Notes: generated by a model from the sequence alone, not told the origin. Positions 16,779 through 25,927 are shown, numbered from the stretch's first letter. The stretch is 55,753 nucleotides of DNA from Fidelibacterota bacterium (GCA_014381855.1 JACNKV010000069.1:1-55753), one strand, 5' to 3'. Program-made: numbers and translations.

Positions 16779-17680
16779 GCAAGACTGCTGAACAAATATT
16801 ATCTGATGAACTTTTAATTCCGCAACCAAAAGAACCACTCGCTCACCCGATGGAAGGCTACTTGCGAACAGATCGCCTTCCCCACATCTGGTGCTCCACT
16901 TGTGGAATCGGAACTGTGATTACCGCATTCATTGCCGGATTACAAAAATCTGGGCTGGAGCGTGATAAAGTTGGTGTCGTTTCAGGGATTGGCTGTTCTG
17001 GGCGTGCCGCAGGATATTTACAGCTGGACTCTTTTCACTCCACACACGGCAGAGCTATTGCATTTGCCACCGGAGTTGCTTTAGGAAATCCTGATATGAA
17101 AGTAGCTGTCATCAGCGGAGATGGTGATATTGCAGCGATTGGCGGAAATCATTTCATCCATGCCGCTCGGCGAAATATGAATCTGGCGATCATCTGTATT
17201 AACAATTTCAACTACGCCATGACCGGAGGACAAGCAGGACCGACGACACCTGAATCAGCCAACGCTTCTACTGCTCCGTATGGTGCTTACGAATACCCGT
17301 TTAATCTGCCATTCTTGGCAGAATCAAGCGGTGCTGTTTATGTTGCAAGATGGACATCTTTACACGTTCGTCGTGTTACCAATGCCATTGCCGAAGCGCT
17401 CGTCAAACCCGGCTTCTCTTTTATCGAAGTTATCGCGCCCTGCCCCACACTTTACGCACGGCGGAATCGGTTGGGTAGCGGACTTGATCTGATGAGGTTT
17501 TATCATGATAACGCCGTGATTGACCATAACGCCGACACCAGAGATATTGACATTGAATACCAGAAGAAAATCGTCGTCGGGAAATTTGTGGATAAAGAAA
17601 AACCCACATTTTTAGAAAATAAAGATGCCGTGCTTTCGGCGAAACTTGGCGACAAATACATACCGTACAAAGGAGCGTAA
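16775..17680 (+). CDS. korB: 2-oxoacid:ferredoxin oxidoreductase, beta subunit (TPP-binding)
   Basis: A 301-residue TPP-binding subunit. It has WCSTCGIG near residue 35 and GIGCSGRAAGY, both contributing cysteines for the cluster close to TPP. The TPP/Mg site GDGDIAAIGGNHFIHAARRN ends with the NNFNYAMTGGQ motif. Together with korA this forms the catalytic core, which decarboxylates the 2-oxoacid and passes two electrons to ferredoxin. It overlaps korA by 4 bases and is followed by the gamma subunit 1 base after its stop. Confidence 0.93.
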   Translation: MSKTAEQILSDELLIPQPKEPLAHPMEGYLRTDRLPHIWCSTCGIGTVITAFIAGLQKSGLERDKVGVVSGIGCSGRAAGYLQLDSFHSTHGRAIAFATGVALGNPDMKVAVISGDGDIAAIGGNHFIHAARRNMNLAIICINNFNYAMTGGQAGPTTPESANASTAPYGAYEYPFNLPFLAESSGAVYVARWTSLHVRRVTNAIAEALVKPGFSFIEVIAPCPTLYARRNRLGSGLDLMRFYHDNAVIDHNADTRDIDIEYQKKIVVGKFVDKEKPTFLENKDAVLSAKLGDKYIPYKGA

Positions 17681-17681
17681 A

Positions 17682-18242
17682 ATGGATATTCGATTTTCAG
17701 GATTCGGCGGACAGGGAATAATAAAATCCGGTATTCTCATCGGAAAAGCGGCTTCCCTGTATGATAACAAATTTGGCACCATGACCCAAAGTTTCGGACC
17801 GGAAGCCCGCGGCGGAGCTTGCTCTGCGCAGGTTGTGATTGATGATGATCCGGTATTATATCCCTACATCGTCGCTCCGGAGATTTTGGTCTCTATGTCG
17901 CAGGAAGCCTACGAAAAGTTCATCGGCGACCCCGTTAAAGGGAGTATCGTCCTAACCGATACCGATCTGGTCAAACCTGCTACGATTCGCAAAGATGTTA
18001 AGCTGTACTCCATCCCGGCGACCAGAGTTGCCGAAGAAATGGGAAACCGAATCTTTGCCAATGTTGTAATGGTTGGTTTCTTTTTATCAATTACCAGAAT
18101 AATCTCTTTGGATGCCATGAAAAAAGCACTTCCCGGTTCAGTACCCGATCGCTTCATTGAGATCAACATCGAAGCGTTGGAGCGCGGCTACAACTTCGGG
18201 TTGGAACTCTTGGAAAAGGAAACGTCAACAAAGAAAGCGTAA
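17682..18242 (+). CDS. korC: 2-oxoacid:ferredoxin oxidoreductase, gamma subunit
   Basis: A 186-residue gamma subunit with the family opening MDIRFSGFGGQGIIKSGILIGKAA, then GPEARGGACSAQVVIDD and PYIVAPEILVSMSQEAY. This domain probably helps bind CoA. The ATG at 17682, preceded by a ribosome binding site (AGGAG), was chosen; a longer frame upstream overlaps the end of korB and lacks family character. It completes KorDABC and is followed three bases later by the NAD(P)H/FAD fusion protein. Confidence 0.93.
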   Translation: MDIRFSGFGGQGIIKSGILIGKAASLYDNKFGTMTQSFGPEARGGACSAQVVIDDDPVLYPYIVAPEILVSMSQEAYEKFIGDPVKGSIVLTDTDLVKPATIRKDVKLYSIPATRVAEEMGNRIFANVVMVGFFLSITRIISLDAMKKALPGSVPDRFIEINIEALERGYNFGLELLEKETSTKKA

Positions 18243-18245
18243 AGC

Positions 18246-20567
18246 ATGTCTGTAAAATCAACCTCCAATAAATTTCAGGAAGTTCTAAGTGGTGAGAAAG
18301 TCTCTCTGTCTTTTACTAATAGACTGAAAGAACAATATTCGGTCGGGTATGTAGAGCCATCACCCTGCAAAGAAGCTTGCCCTGCCGGTGTTAATGTAAA
18401 ATCGTATGTATCGCTGATTGCCGCCGGAAAATTCCACGATGCTCTGAAAGTGGTGCGTGAACGAAACCCGCTACCCGGGATTTGCGGACGAATTTGTACA
18501 CATCCTTGTGAATCTTATTGCAGTCGTAGCGAAATTGACGAACCGGTTGCCATCTGCTGGCTAAAACGATTTGTAGCAGATTATGAATTAACTCATCCGG
18601 CAGAAAAACCTAAACCCGCCAGTAAACGTAAAGAGAAGATTGCAGTTATCGGTGCAGGTCCTGCTGGATTAACGGCTGCCCACGACCTTGCTCTGCAGGG
18701 ATTTATGGTCACAATTTTCGAAGAATTAAGCGAACCGGGCGGTATGCTTATCGCAGGAATTCCCTCCTACCGAATGCCCCGCGATATCCTCAAAGTGGAA
18801 ATTGATTACATCCGTGATCTTGGTGTGAATATCAAAACCAATACCAGAATTGAAGGCAAGGATGCTCTAAAAAGCCTGCTAAAATATTTTAACTCCGTGT
18901 TTATTGCAGTCGGTGCACATACGGGTAAAAAATTGAACGTCCCCGGTGAAGACGATTATGAAGGCTTTTTGGATGCTGTTACATTTTTACGAGGAATTAA
19001 TTTGGATAAACCCAAAAAGCCCGGAAATAAAATCATCGTAATCGGTGGTGGGAATTCTGCCATCGATGCTGCACGAACTGCTATCCGGTTGGAATGTGAA
19101 GAAGTCCATATTGTATATCGGCGTACCCGCAAAGAAATGCCCGCCAATGATGCCGAGATCGAAGAAGCCGAAAATGAAGGCGTACAAATTCATTATTTGG
19201 CATCGCCGGTTAAGATTGTCGGCAAGAACGGCAAAGTAACCGGAATGGAATGCCTGAAAATGGAATTGGGTGAACCCGATGAGAGTGGGCGAAGACGTCC
19301 CGTGCCGATAAAAGGTTCGGAATTTATCGTTGAAGCCGACGTCATCATTCCTGCCATCAGTCAAGAGCCTGACCTGACCTTCCTCCCTGCTGATCACGGT
19401 TTGGATATTTCCCGCTGGAATACATTTATGTCGGATGAGTCCACGATGGCGACCAATATCCCAGGTGTGTTTGCCGGCGGAGATGCCGTAACCGGTCCGA
19501 ATACCGTCATCGATGCCATTGCCCAAGGACATGTCGCTGCTGACTCCATTGAACGTTTCCTTAACGGAGAAATACTTGAGTCCCAAGAACCGACGAAACG
19601 AAAATTTGAAACTGAAATTAAAGTGGATCCGATCACACGGAAAAAGTCAAAACGAGCAGGAATGCCTATGACGGAACCATCGAATCGTGGAAGCAGCTTT
19701 GACGAGGTTGAACACGGCTTTGATGAAGCTACCGCCATCACCGAAGCTCAACGCTGTCTGCGATGCGGACCTTGCGATGAATGTTTTACATGCGTTACCG
19801 AATGTGATAAAGGTGTTGCAATTTTAAGTTCACCGGATAATTACGACGATCTTATTTTTCGTTTGCCTTCTGAATTCCCAACGCAAGATCTGCAAAAAGG
19901 CAATTTGCAGGGATCCATAAAATCCTCTAACGGAAATATTTCATTTCAAATGAATTCTGTCGTACCACAGGTAAAAGAGAATCTTTGTCGGGGGTGCGGG
20001 GATTGTGTAACCGTCTGTGAATACGATGCCTGTGAACTGGTTTCACTGGGCGGTGAGGTGTTTGTCTCACAAATCAATCCCGACCTATGCCGGGGCTGTG
20101 GAACATGCGTGGCACTTTGCCCGTCCAGCTCCATCATGCCGGGAAGATTCACTCAAGACTGGCTTTCGCATAAACTTGAGAATGTTCACACTGATAAAGA
20201 AAACATCGTTATTTTCTCCTGTAATTGGAACGGTTCGGTAGCAAATCCAGCTGAACATCCGGAATTAAAACCGGGTGATTCCAATTTGATTTTCATCAAC
20301 ACAATGTGCGCCGGGCGAATAGAAATGTCGTTCATTTTCAACGCTCTTGAAAAAGGTGCGGATAGGGTTCTAATTACCGGATGCAAAATTGAAGATTGCC
20401 ATTTTGAATTCGGTGCGAAACAATTTGCAAAAACCTATAAAAAGGTGGAACAATTAGCACACATGCTTGGAATTGAATCCGGAACAATTAAATACGAACA
20501 AATCCCCGAAGGTAATACAGCGAAATTTATTGAGATTGTAAACAAATTTGTCAAGGAAACGAGGTAA
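18246..20567 (+). CDS. NAD(P)H/FAD oxidoreductase (GltD/NfnB-like) fused to ferredoxin and MvhD-like domains
   Basis: A 773-residue multidomain electron carrier. Residues 1-125 hold the GltD-type Fe-S domain, with cysteines at 41, 45, 80, 84, 88 and 92. Residues about 130-445 are the FAD (GAGPAGLTAAHDL) and NAD(P)H (GGGNSAIDAARTA) domains of the glutamate synthase small-subunit/NfnB type. A Cys-rich linker follows (CLRCGPCDECFTCVTEC), then two [4Fe-4S] motifs (CRGCGDCVTVCEYDAC and CRGCGTCVALCPSS). The last 140 residues are an MvhD-like domain (IFSCNWN, MCAGRIEM, GCKIEDCHF) in which the second Cys of the usual CNWC is Asn. It probably connects NAD(P)H to the HdrA-type flavoprotein encoded downstream. 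It is not glutamate synthase: no large subunit is near. Confidence 0.87.
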   Translation: MSVKSTSNKFQEVLSGEKVSLSFTNRLKEQYSVGYVEPSPCKEACPAGVNVKSYVSLIAAGKFHDALKVVRERNPLPGICGRICTHPCESYCSRSEIDEPVAICWLKRFVADYELTHPAEKPKPASKRKEKIAVIGAGPAGLTAAHDLALQGFMVTIFEELSEPGGMLIAGIPSYRMPRDILKVEIDYIRDLGVNIKTNTRIEGKDALKSLLKYFNSVFIAVGAHTGKKLNVPGEDDYEGFLDAVTFLRGINLDKPKKPGNKIIVIGGGNSAIDAARTAIRLECEEVHIVYRRTRKEMPANDAEIEEAENEGVQIHYLASPVKIVGKNGKVTGMECLKMELGEPDESGRRRPVPIKGSEFIVEADVIIPAISQEPDLTFLPADHGLDISRWNTFMSDESTMATNIPGVFAGGDAVTGPNTVIDAIAQGHVAADSIERFLNGEILESQEPTKRKFETEIKVDPITRKKSKRAGMPMTEPSNRGSSFDEVEHGFDEATAITEAQRCLRCGPCDECFTCVTECDKGVAILSSPDNYDDLIFRLPSEFPTQDLQKGNLQGSIKSSNGNISFQMNSVVPQVKENLCRGCGDCVTVCEYDACELVSLGGEVFVSQINPDLCRGCGTCVALCPSSSIMPGRFTQDWLSHKLENVHTDKENIVIFSCNWNGSVANPAEHPELKPGDSNLIFINTMCAGRIEMSFIFNALEKGADRVLITGCKIEDCHFEFGAKQFAKTYKKVEQLAHMLGIESGTIKYEQIPEGNTAKFIEIVNKFVKETR

Positions 20568-20570
20568 GAA

Positions 20571-21722
20571 ATGCACAGCGGATTAACGACAAAAATAAAA
20601 GCTACAAATGCTTACGCTTGTCTGGATTGCGGAAAATGTACCAGTGTGTGTCCTGTCTCCCGTTTTAGTGGGCAATACTCCCCGCGAAACTTATTAACAA
20701 AAGCCGTTCGTGAGGATTTTGACAGCTTATGCAGCGACTACGACCTTTGGAGCTGCCTGACCTGTAAACGCTGCGATGAAGTCTGTATAGCAAATATCCA
20801 GTACAGCGATTTGACCCAAGCGGTTCGAACCGAAGCTAAGGATTCCGGTTTCCACGGAAAATGTTCTCATTCCGGAGCGATGGAACTGCTTCAGACTATC
20901 ATGACAAAACCCGATCTTAAACAAAATCGCTTGGATTGGGTCGAAGATGATATGGAGATCGCTGAAGAGGGCGATGTATTATATTTCACCGGCTGTGCAC
21001 CATATTTTGATGTGTTTTTCACGGACTTGGATCTCTCCATTTTGGATGCCGCAAAAAGCAGTATCGCCATTTTGAATAAACTGGGTGTGAAACCGGTTCT
21101 TATGAAAGATGAACGGTGTTGCGGTCATGATTTACTATGGAACGGTGATGAAGAAAACTTCAGGATGCTCGCTGAACACAATTTGGAAGCGGTGGAAAAA
21201 TCCGGTGCAAAAACCATTTTATTTTCCTGTGCGGAATGTATGAGCAGTTTTTACGACCTTTACCCGAAATACGGGTATAACGTAAAACCGGAATTGAAGC
21301 ACATGAGTCAGTTCCTTGCCGAAAAGCTGGAAACCGGGCAACTTAAATTGAAGGACGCCGATAAAGAAATTACTTATCAAGACCCATGCCGGTTAGGGCG
21401 TCACATGGGGATTTACGACGAACCGCGACAGGTTCTCTCTTCTAATGCTGATGGAAATTACCACGAGATGATGCAGAATAACAAAGGATCGCTATGCTGT
21501 GGAGTCAGTGGCTGGATGAACTGCGATATGACCTCCAAGGGGATTCAACGGGAGCGATTGAAACAAGCATCCGACACCGGTGCTGACATTTTGGCGGTTG
21601 CCTGTCCGAAATGCCAGATCCACCTAACCTGCACGATGAAAGACGATATCGTAAAAGAAAAGCACGGTATGGATATTAAAGATATTTCAACAATAACGCT
21701 GGAAAGACTGGGGGAGTTATGA
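20571..21722 (+). CDS. HdrC-HdrB-like Fe-S oxidoreductase with two CCG domains
   Basis: A 383-residue fusion in HdrD-like order. Residues 16-75 are the HdrC part with two [4Fe-4S] motifs (CLDCGKCTSVCP and CLTCKRCDEVC). The rest is the HdrB part with two complete CCG motifs: TGC ... DERCCGHD ... SCAEC, and DPC ... LCCGVSG ... CPKC. In heterodisulfide reductase these motifs bind the two noncubane clusters that split a disulfide. The natural acceptor here is unknown, since coenzyme M and B are not expected in a bacterium. It sits 3 bases after the NAD(P)H fusion gene and just before hdrA. Confidence 0.88.
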   Translation: MHSGLTTKIKATNAYACLDCGKCTSVCPVSRFSGQYSPRNLLTKAVREDFDSLCSDYDLWSCLTCKRCDEVCIANIQYSDLTQAVRTEAKDSGFHGKCSHSGAMELLQTIMTKPDLKQNRLDWVEDDMEIAEEGDVLYFTGCAPYFDVFFTDLDLSILDAAKSSIAILNKLGVKPVLMKDERCCGHDLLWNGDEENFRMLAEHNLEAVEKSGAKTILFSCAECMSSFYDLYPKYGYNVKPELKHMSQFLAEKLETGQLKLKDADKEITYQDPCRLGRHMGIYDEPRQVLSSNADGNYHEMMQNNKGSLCCGVSGWMNCDMTSKGIQRERLKQASDTGADILAVACPKCQIHLTCTMKDDIVKEKHGMDIKDISTITLERLGEL

Positions 21723-21800
21723 AGCCCAAATTACAATTCAAGGAATTAAGGATACGTCCTAATCTTTATCCTAATCTTAATCCAATTAACGGAGCATCAA

Positions 21801-24287
21801 ATGACAAAAGATGAAAACAAACGAATAGGAGTATTTGTCTGTGAATGCGGAAAGAACATTGCGGGGTCTCTAGACTGTGAAGCCGTCCGGGAATATGCCG
21901 AAGGGCTGCCAAATGTGGTCTGTTCCGTTGTCAACAAATACACCTGCGCCGAACCCGGTCAGCAGGAAATAAAAAAGTACATCAAAGAAAAGAATCTGGA
22001 TAGCATCGTCGTTGCATCCTGTACGCCCAGAATGCACGAAGCGACGTTCAGAAACTGCGTGTCCGAAGCCGGGATGAACCCCTATCTGATGGAGATGGCG
22101 AACATCCGCGAACATTGCAGTTGGGCGCACCTTGATGACTGGGAAGGTGCCACGGAAAAAGCAAAGGATATCGTTAACTCATCCGTTGCACGTGCCGGAC
22201 TGCTTCAACCTCAAATTGAAACAACCCTGCCAGTCAATAAAGAAGTGCTGGTCATTGGTGGCGGAATTTCAGGTATTCAATCCGCGCTGGATCTAGCTGA
22301 CGCCGGGTACAACGTACATCTTGTAGAAAAGGAGGCATCTGTTGGTGGCATTATGGCCGCGTTGGACAAAACGTACCCCACCATGGATTGTTCCATATGA
22401 ATACTCGGACCTAAAATGATGGATGCCGGTCGGCATCCCCGAATCAATCTTATGACTTATAGCGAAATCGAAACCATCGGTGGTTTTATTGGTAATTTTC
22501 AAGTAACCGTGCGCAAAAAAGCCCGCTACGTTGATCAAGATGAATGTAATGCCTGCGGCGAGTGCGAAAAAGTATGCCCTGTTGTCGTTCCTGACGAATT
22601 TCAGGAAGGTTTTTCTTCCCGAAAAGCTATACACATGCCCTTCCCTCAAGCAGTGCCGTCGGTCTTTATTTTGAACGATAAAGACTGTTTGGGACATAAT
22701 CCAATCGCATGCGGAAAGTGTGCCGAGGTTTGCGAAAAGAACTGCATCGACTTTGATATGAAGGATGAAATTATCACTTTGAAAGTGGGTGCGGTCGTCG
22801 TCGCTACCGGCATGGATGTTTACGATCCTACCGTTATGGATGAGTACGGCTACACCCGTTTTGAAAATGTGATTACCAGTATGGAGTTCGAACGGCTCAT
22901 CTCTGCCGGTGGTCCGACTGAAGGACATTTTGTTCGCCCCACTGATATGAAAACACCGAAGCGAATTGCCTTCATTCAATGTGTCGGTTCCCGCTCCCAT
23001 TCACCGGTTGGAAATCCCTATTGCAGTAATATCTGCTGTATGAACACTGTAAAAGACAGTTTGCTTCTCAAGGATCATTATTCCGACACTGAAATTTCGG
23101 TATTCTACATTGATATCCGCGCGTTTGGAAAAGGATTCGAGGATCTTTACGTTCGCAGTAAACAAGCCGGAGTTCAGTATATCCGCGGTTTGCCGGGTGA
23201 GATATTTGAAGATCCGAAAACGAAAAATCTGACGATGCTAGTTGAGGATACCGTTGCCAACACGGTTGTAAATCATGAGTTCGATCTGGTCGTACTGTCT
23301 GTGGGGGTTATCCCGCGCAGAGATAGTGGGACCGTTCAGAAGCTCTTAACGCTTTCACGCACGGAAGACGGATTCTTCATGGAATCACACCCGAAGCTGA
23401 AACCGGTAGATGCTCCGACAGGCGGGGTGTATTTCGCCGGCTGTGCGGAATTCCCAAAAGATGTAAAAGACAGTGTCACTCAGGCAAGTGCCGCTGCCGC
23501 ACGTGCTCAAATTCTTCTGAATGCCGGAGAAATCAGTGTTGAAGCGATTACCTCCGTTTGTGATGCGGATATGTGCGAATCTTGCGGAATTTGTGTAACA
23601 GTTTGTCCGTTTAATGCCATCACCGGCGGAGATCGTAAAACCAAGACGCCGGCACAAATCATTGAAGCTGCCTGTAAAGGCTGCGGAACCTGTGCTGCGG
23701 AATGTAATTTCGATGCAATCTCGATGAAACATTTCGAAGATGCTCAAATCATGGCGCAAGTAGATGCAATTATGAACAACAAACACATGGAGAAAATCGT
23801 TACCTTCGCCTGTAATTGGTGTTCGTACGCAGGTGCGGATCTTGCCGGACTGTCACGATTGCAGTATCCGACATCTCAACGGGTAATCCGAACTATGTGC
23901 AGCGGACGTGTAGATTCCAAATTCATCCTGCATGCGTTTGAAAAGGGTGCTCCGATGGTATTGGTGAGCGGATGTCACTATGCCGATTGCCACTACATCG
24001 ACGCTAACCGTTGGACGGTTAAACGCGTGGATAAACTCTGGAATAAGCTGGAAAAACTGGGAGTTCGTCCGGACCGTTTACAGTTAGAATGGATTAGTGC
24101 CGCCGAAGGACAAAAATGGAAACGAACAATGACCGATTTAGATGAAATGCTAAAAAACGTGACTAAAGAAGAAGTTGAGCATACGATGAAAGTCCTGAAA
24201 GAAGATCGTGAAAAATCGGAAGCAAAGGCAGCAAAACAAGTACTGAAAAAAGTCGGAAAGGAGATTCCGATCCAAGCGACGGTTTAG
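21801..24287 (+). CDS. hdrA: HdrA-MvhD fusion, selenoprotein (TGA-encoded Sec200)
   Basis: HdrA is the FAD subunit that bifurcates electrons in heterodisulfide reductase complexes. By ordinary translation this locus splits into pieces of 199 and 623 residues. The two are in the same frame, with only TGA 22398-22400 and five further codons between them, and the joined protein is 828 residues with no missing or repeated part. The TGA sits in YPTMDCSI-U-ILGPKM, the position that carries a conserved Cys in most HdrA and Sec in some methanogens. The N-terminal part has CECGKNIAG and the FAD motif GGGISGI (about 153). Ferredoxin motifs follow: CNACGECEKVCP, CGKCAEVCEKNC, CESCGICVTVCP and CKGCGTCAAEC. 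The C-terminal MvhD domain is complete (FACNWCSYAGAD, TMCSGRVD, GCHYADCHY). A SECIS-like hairpin follows the TGA. Confidence 0.93.
22398..22442 (+). promoter_or_regulatory. Sec codon TGA and bacterial SECIS hairpin in hdrA
   Basis: TGA 22398-22400 is followed by a perfect 7-base stem GGATGCC (22421-22427) / GGCATCC (22432-22438) closed on the tetraloop GGTC. Four more pairs, TCGG (22405-22408) / CCGA (22439-22442), can form the base. The first loop G is 27 bases after the TGA, within the range for bacterial SECIS. The GGTC loop resembles the GGUC-type loop of well-known bacterial SECIS hairpins. Confidence 0.85.
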
Positions 24288-24351
24288 TTTAGGAAATATG
24301 GTATAAGGGAATGAGTTAATTTCCACTCATACCTAATTCCAAATACTTCAA

Positions 24352-24375
24352 AATAATCGAGGAAATAATCGAGGA
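24352..24375 (+). repeat. Tandem duplication of a 12-base unit before the zinc-ribbon gene
   Basis: AATAATCGAGGA occurs twice in a row, ending 5 bases before the ATG at 24381. The second copy supplies the ribosome binding site (GAGGA). The first copy is a spare, so this is probably a replication-slippage duplication. Confidence 0.7.
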
Positions 24376-24380
24376 AAACT

Positions 24381-24521
24381 ATGGAAGTGACTGACTATAA
24401 ATGCTTACATTGCGGGCACGAATACAAGGGTCCTTTTGACAAAAAGGTACCTATCGAACGTGTTTGTCCAAAATGCAGTAGTAACAGCATTCGCAAAGTA
24501 AAAAAGAAACCAACAAAATGA
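24381..24521 (+). CDS. Small 46-aa zinc-ribbon protein
   Basis: A short gene between hdrA and citrate synthase, opening MEVTDYKCLHCGHEYKG and with a second pair CPKC at residues 29-32, followed by a lysine-rich tail. The two CxxC pairs would bind one zinc or iron, as in rubredoxin-like or FmdB-like ribbons. A good ribosome binding site precedes the ATG. No function is proven. The position at the end of a redox operon makes a small electron carrier or complex-assembly factor possible. Confidence 0.8.
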   Translation: MEVTDYKCLHCGHEYKGPFDKKVPIERVCPKCSSNSIRKVKKKPTK

Positions 24522-24639
24522 AATCGGGTTTTGATTCGAAAAATGAATGATTGATTTATCTATTTAATGTCTCCATTTCGTATCAAAGACACCTCCCTCA
24601 CCCGGAATCATAGTTAAACCACAAAAAAAGGAGAATATA

Positions 24640-25911
24640 ATGGCTACTCTATTTGAAACCCTGAGTAAAAAAATCCCCGATTGGAGATACGAAGCCAAGC
24701 AGATTATTGACGAAAAAGGCGACCACGTCATCAGCAATGTGACTGTGCAACAGGCATACGGCGGGATGCGCGGCGTCAAAGGACTTGTCTGTGATACTTC
24801 GGCTGTCTCTGCCGACAAAGGATTAATCATCCGCGGTATTCCACTTCTGGATATCACCCACATTCTACCCGAAGAAGTCTTTCACCTTCTTCTCACTGGC
24901 GAACTGCCGGAAGATGATGCTCTAAAAGATCTGCAAGCCCAATTAACGGAACACGCTGATGTCCCTGATTATGTTTGGGATGTGTTGAAATCCATGCCGG
25001 CGGACTCTCATCCAATGGTCATGTTCAATACGGCGATTCTTGTCATGGAAAAAGAATCAATCTTCCGTCAGAAGTACGATGAAGGCGTACCAAAACAAGA
25101 ATACTGGAAGGCAATTCTTGAAGATGCAATCCGTCTCGTCGCAAAACTGCCTGCAATCGGAGCCGGTGTATATCGGATTCGCTTCAACAAAGGTGAGTTA
25201 ATCTCACCGGATAAAACCCTTGACTGGGGTGCCAATTTCGCCCATATGCTAGGAATCCCGGATCCCGAAGGTATTTTGAAGAAACTGATGCGTCTCTACC
25301 TCATGCTCCACTGCGACCATGAAGGTGGGAATGTCAGTGCTTTCAGTGGACTGACAGTTGCCTCTGCCCTTTCCGATCCCTACTACGCAGTATCTGCCGG
25401 GCTTAACGGTCTTGCCGGGCCGCTTCACGGATTGGCAAACCAGGAATGTCTGAAATTCGTACTTGAGATCAAAGATCATTTTAATGGTTCACCATCTGTT
25501 GAGGATCTGAAACAATTCGTATGGGATCGTCTGAATAGCGGTCGCGTTATTCCCGGCTATGGACACGCTGTCTTGCGCTGCCCGGATCCGCGATTTACCG
25601 CGTTCGTAAACTTCGGAAAAGAGAACATCAAAGATGATCCGGTTTTCGACATTGTCAAAAATCTCTTTGATGTTGTTCCTCCCGTCTTGAAAGAACAGGG
25701 AAAAGCCAAAAATCCGTGGCCAAATGTGGATGCGAGCTCAGGCTCCCTCCTCTATCATTTCGGAATGACGGAGTTCAGTTTCTATACCGTTCTATTCAGC
25801 ATTTCACGTGCGATGGGAATGGTCTCTCAGATGGTCATCAACCGGGCACTCGGAATGCCGATTACACGACCGAAGTCCATCACCGCCGAATGGCTTAAAG
25901 AAAACGCTTAA
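24640..25911 (+). CDS. gltA: Citrate synthase, mitochondrial-like type
   Basis: Citrate synthase condenses oxaloacetate and acetyl-CoA. The 423-residue protein has the active-site blocks HCDHEGGNVSAFS, GLAGPLHGLANQE with a catalytic His, GYGHAVLRCPDPR and NVDASSGSLLYHFGM. These sequences and the length resemble the mitochondrial (type I) citrate synthases more than the Escherichia-type hexameric enzyme, so the NADH-binding regulatory features of that type are not expected. A strong ribosome binding site (AAAGGAG) precedes the ATG. It follows the oxidoreductase/Hdr cluster on the same strand, with malate dehydrogenase next. Confidence 0.95.
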   Translation: MATLFETLSKKIPDWRYEAKQIIDEKGDHVISNVTVQQAYGGMRGVKGLVCDTSAVSADKGLIIRGIPLLDITHILPEEVFHLLLTGELPEDDALKDLQAQLTEHADVPDYVWDVLKSMPADSHPMVMFNTAILVMEKESIFRQKYDEGVPKQEYWKAILEDAIRLVAKLPAIGAGVYRIRFNKGELISPDKTLDWGANFAHMLGIPDPEGILKKLMRLYLMLHCDHEGGNVSAFSGLTVASALSDPYYAVSAGLNGLAGPLHGLANQECLKFVLEIKDHFNGSPSVEDLKQFVWDRLNSGRVIPGYGHAVLRCPDPRFTAFVNFGKENIKDDPVFDIVKNLFDVVPPVLKEQGKAKNPWPNVDASSGSLLYHFGMTEFSFYTVLFSISRAMGMVSQMVINRALGMPITRPKSITAEWLKENA

Positions 25912-25927
25912 TTCAGGAAAAAGGTTG

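Noticed and set aside
18956..19586. Minus-strand ORFs of up to 199 aa within the NAD(P)H/FAD fusion gene
   Set aside because: Antisense shadows; the plus strand encodes intact FAD, NAD(P)H and Fe-S motifs.
22293..23000. 235-aa minus-strand ORF across the hdrA TGA
   Set aside because: The longest shadow in the window; it is antisense to conserved HdrA sequence and matches no family.
22401..24287. hdrA as a pseudogene split by a nonsense mutation
   Set aside because: The TGA lies exactly at the conserved Cys/Sec position, a SECIS-like hairpin follows, and all downstream motifs are intact.
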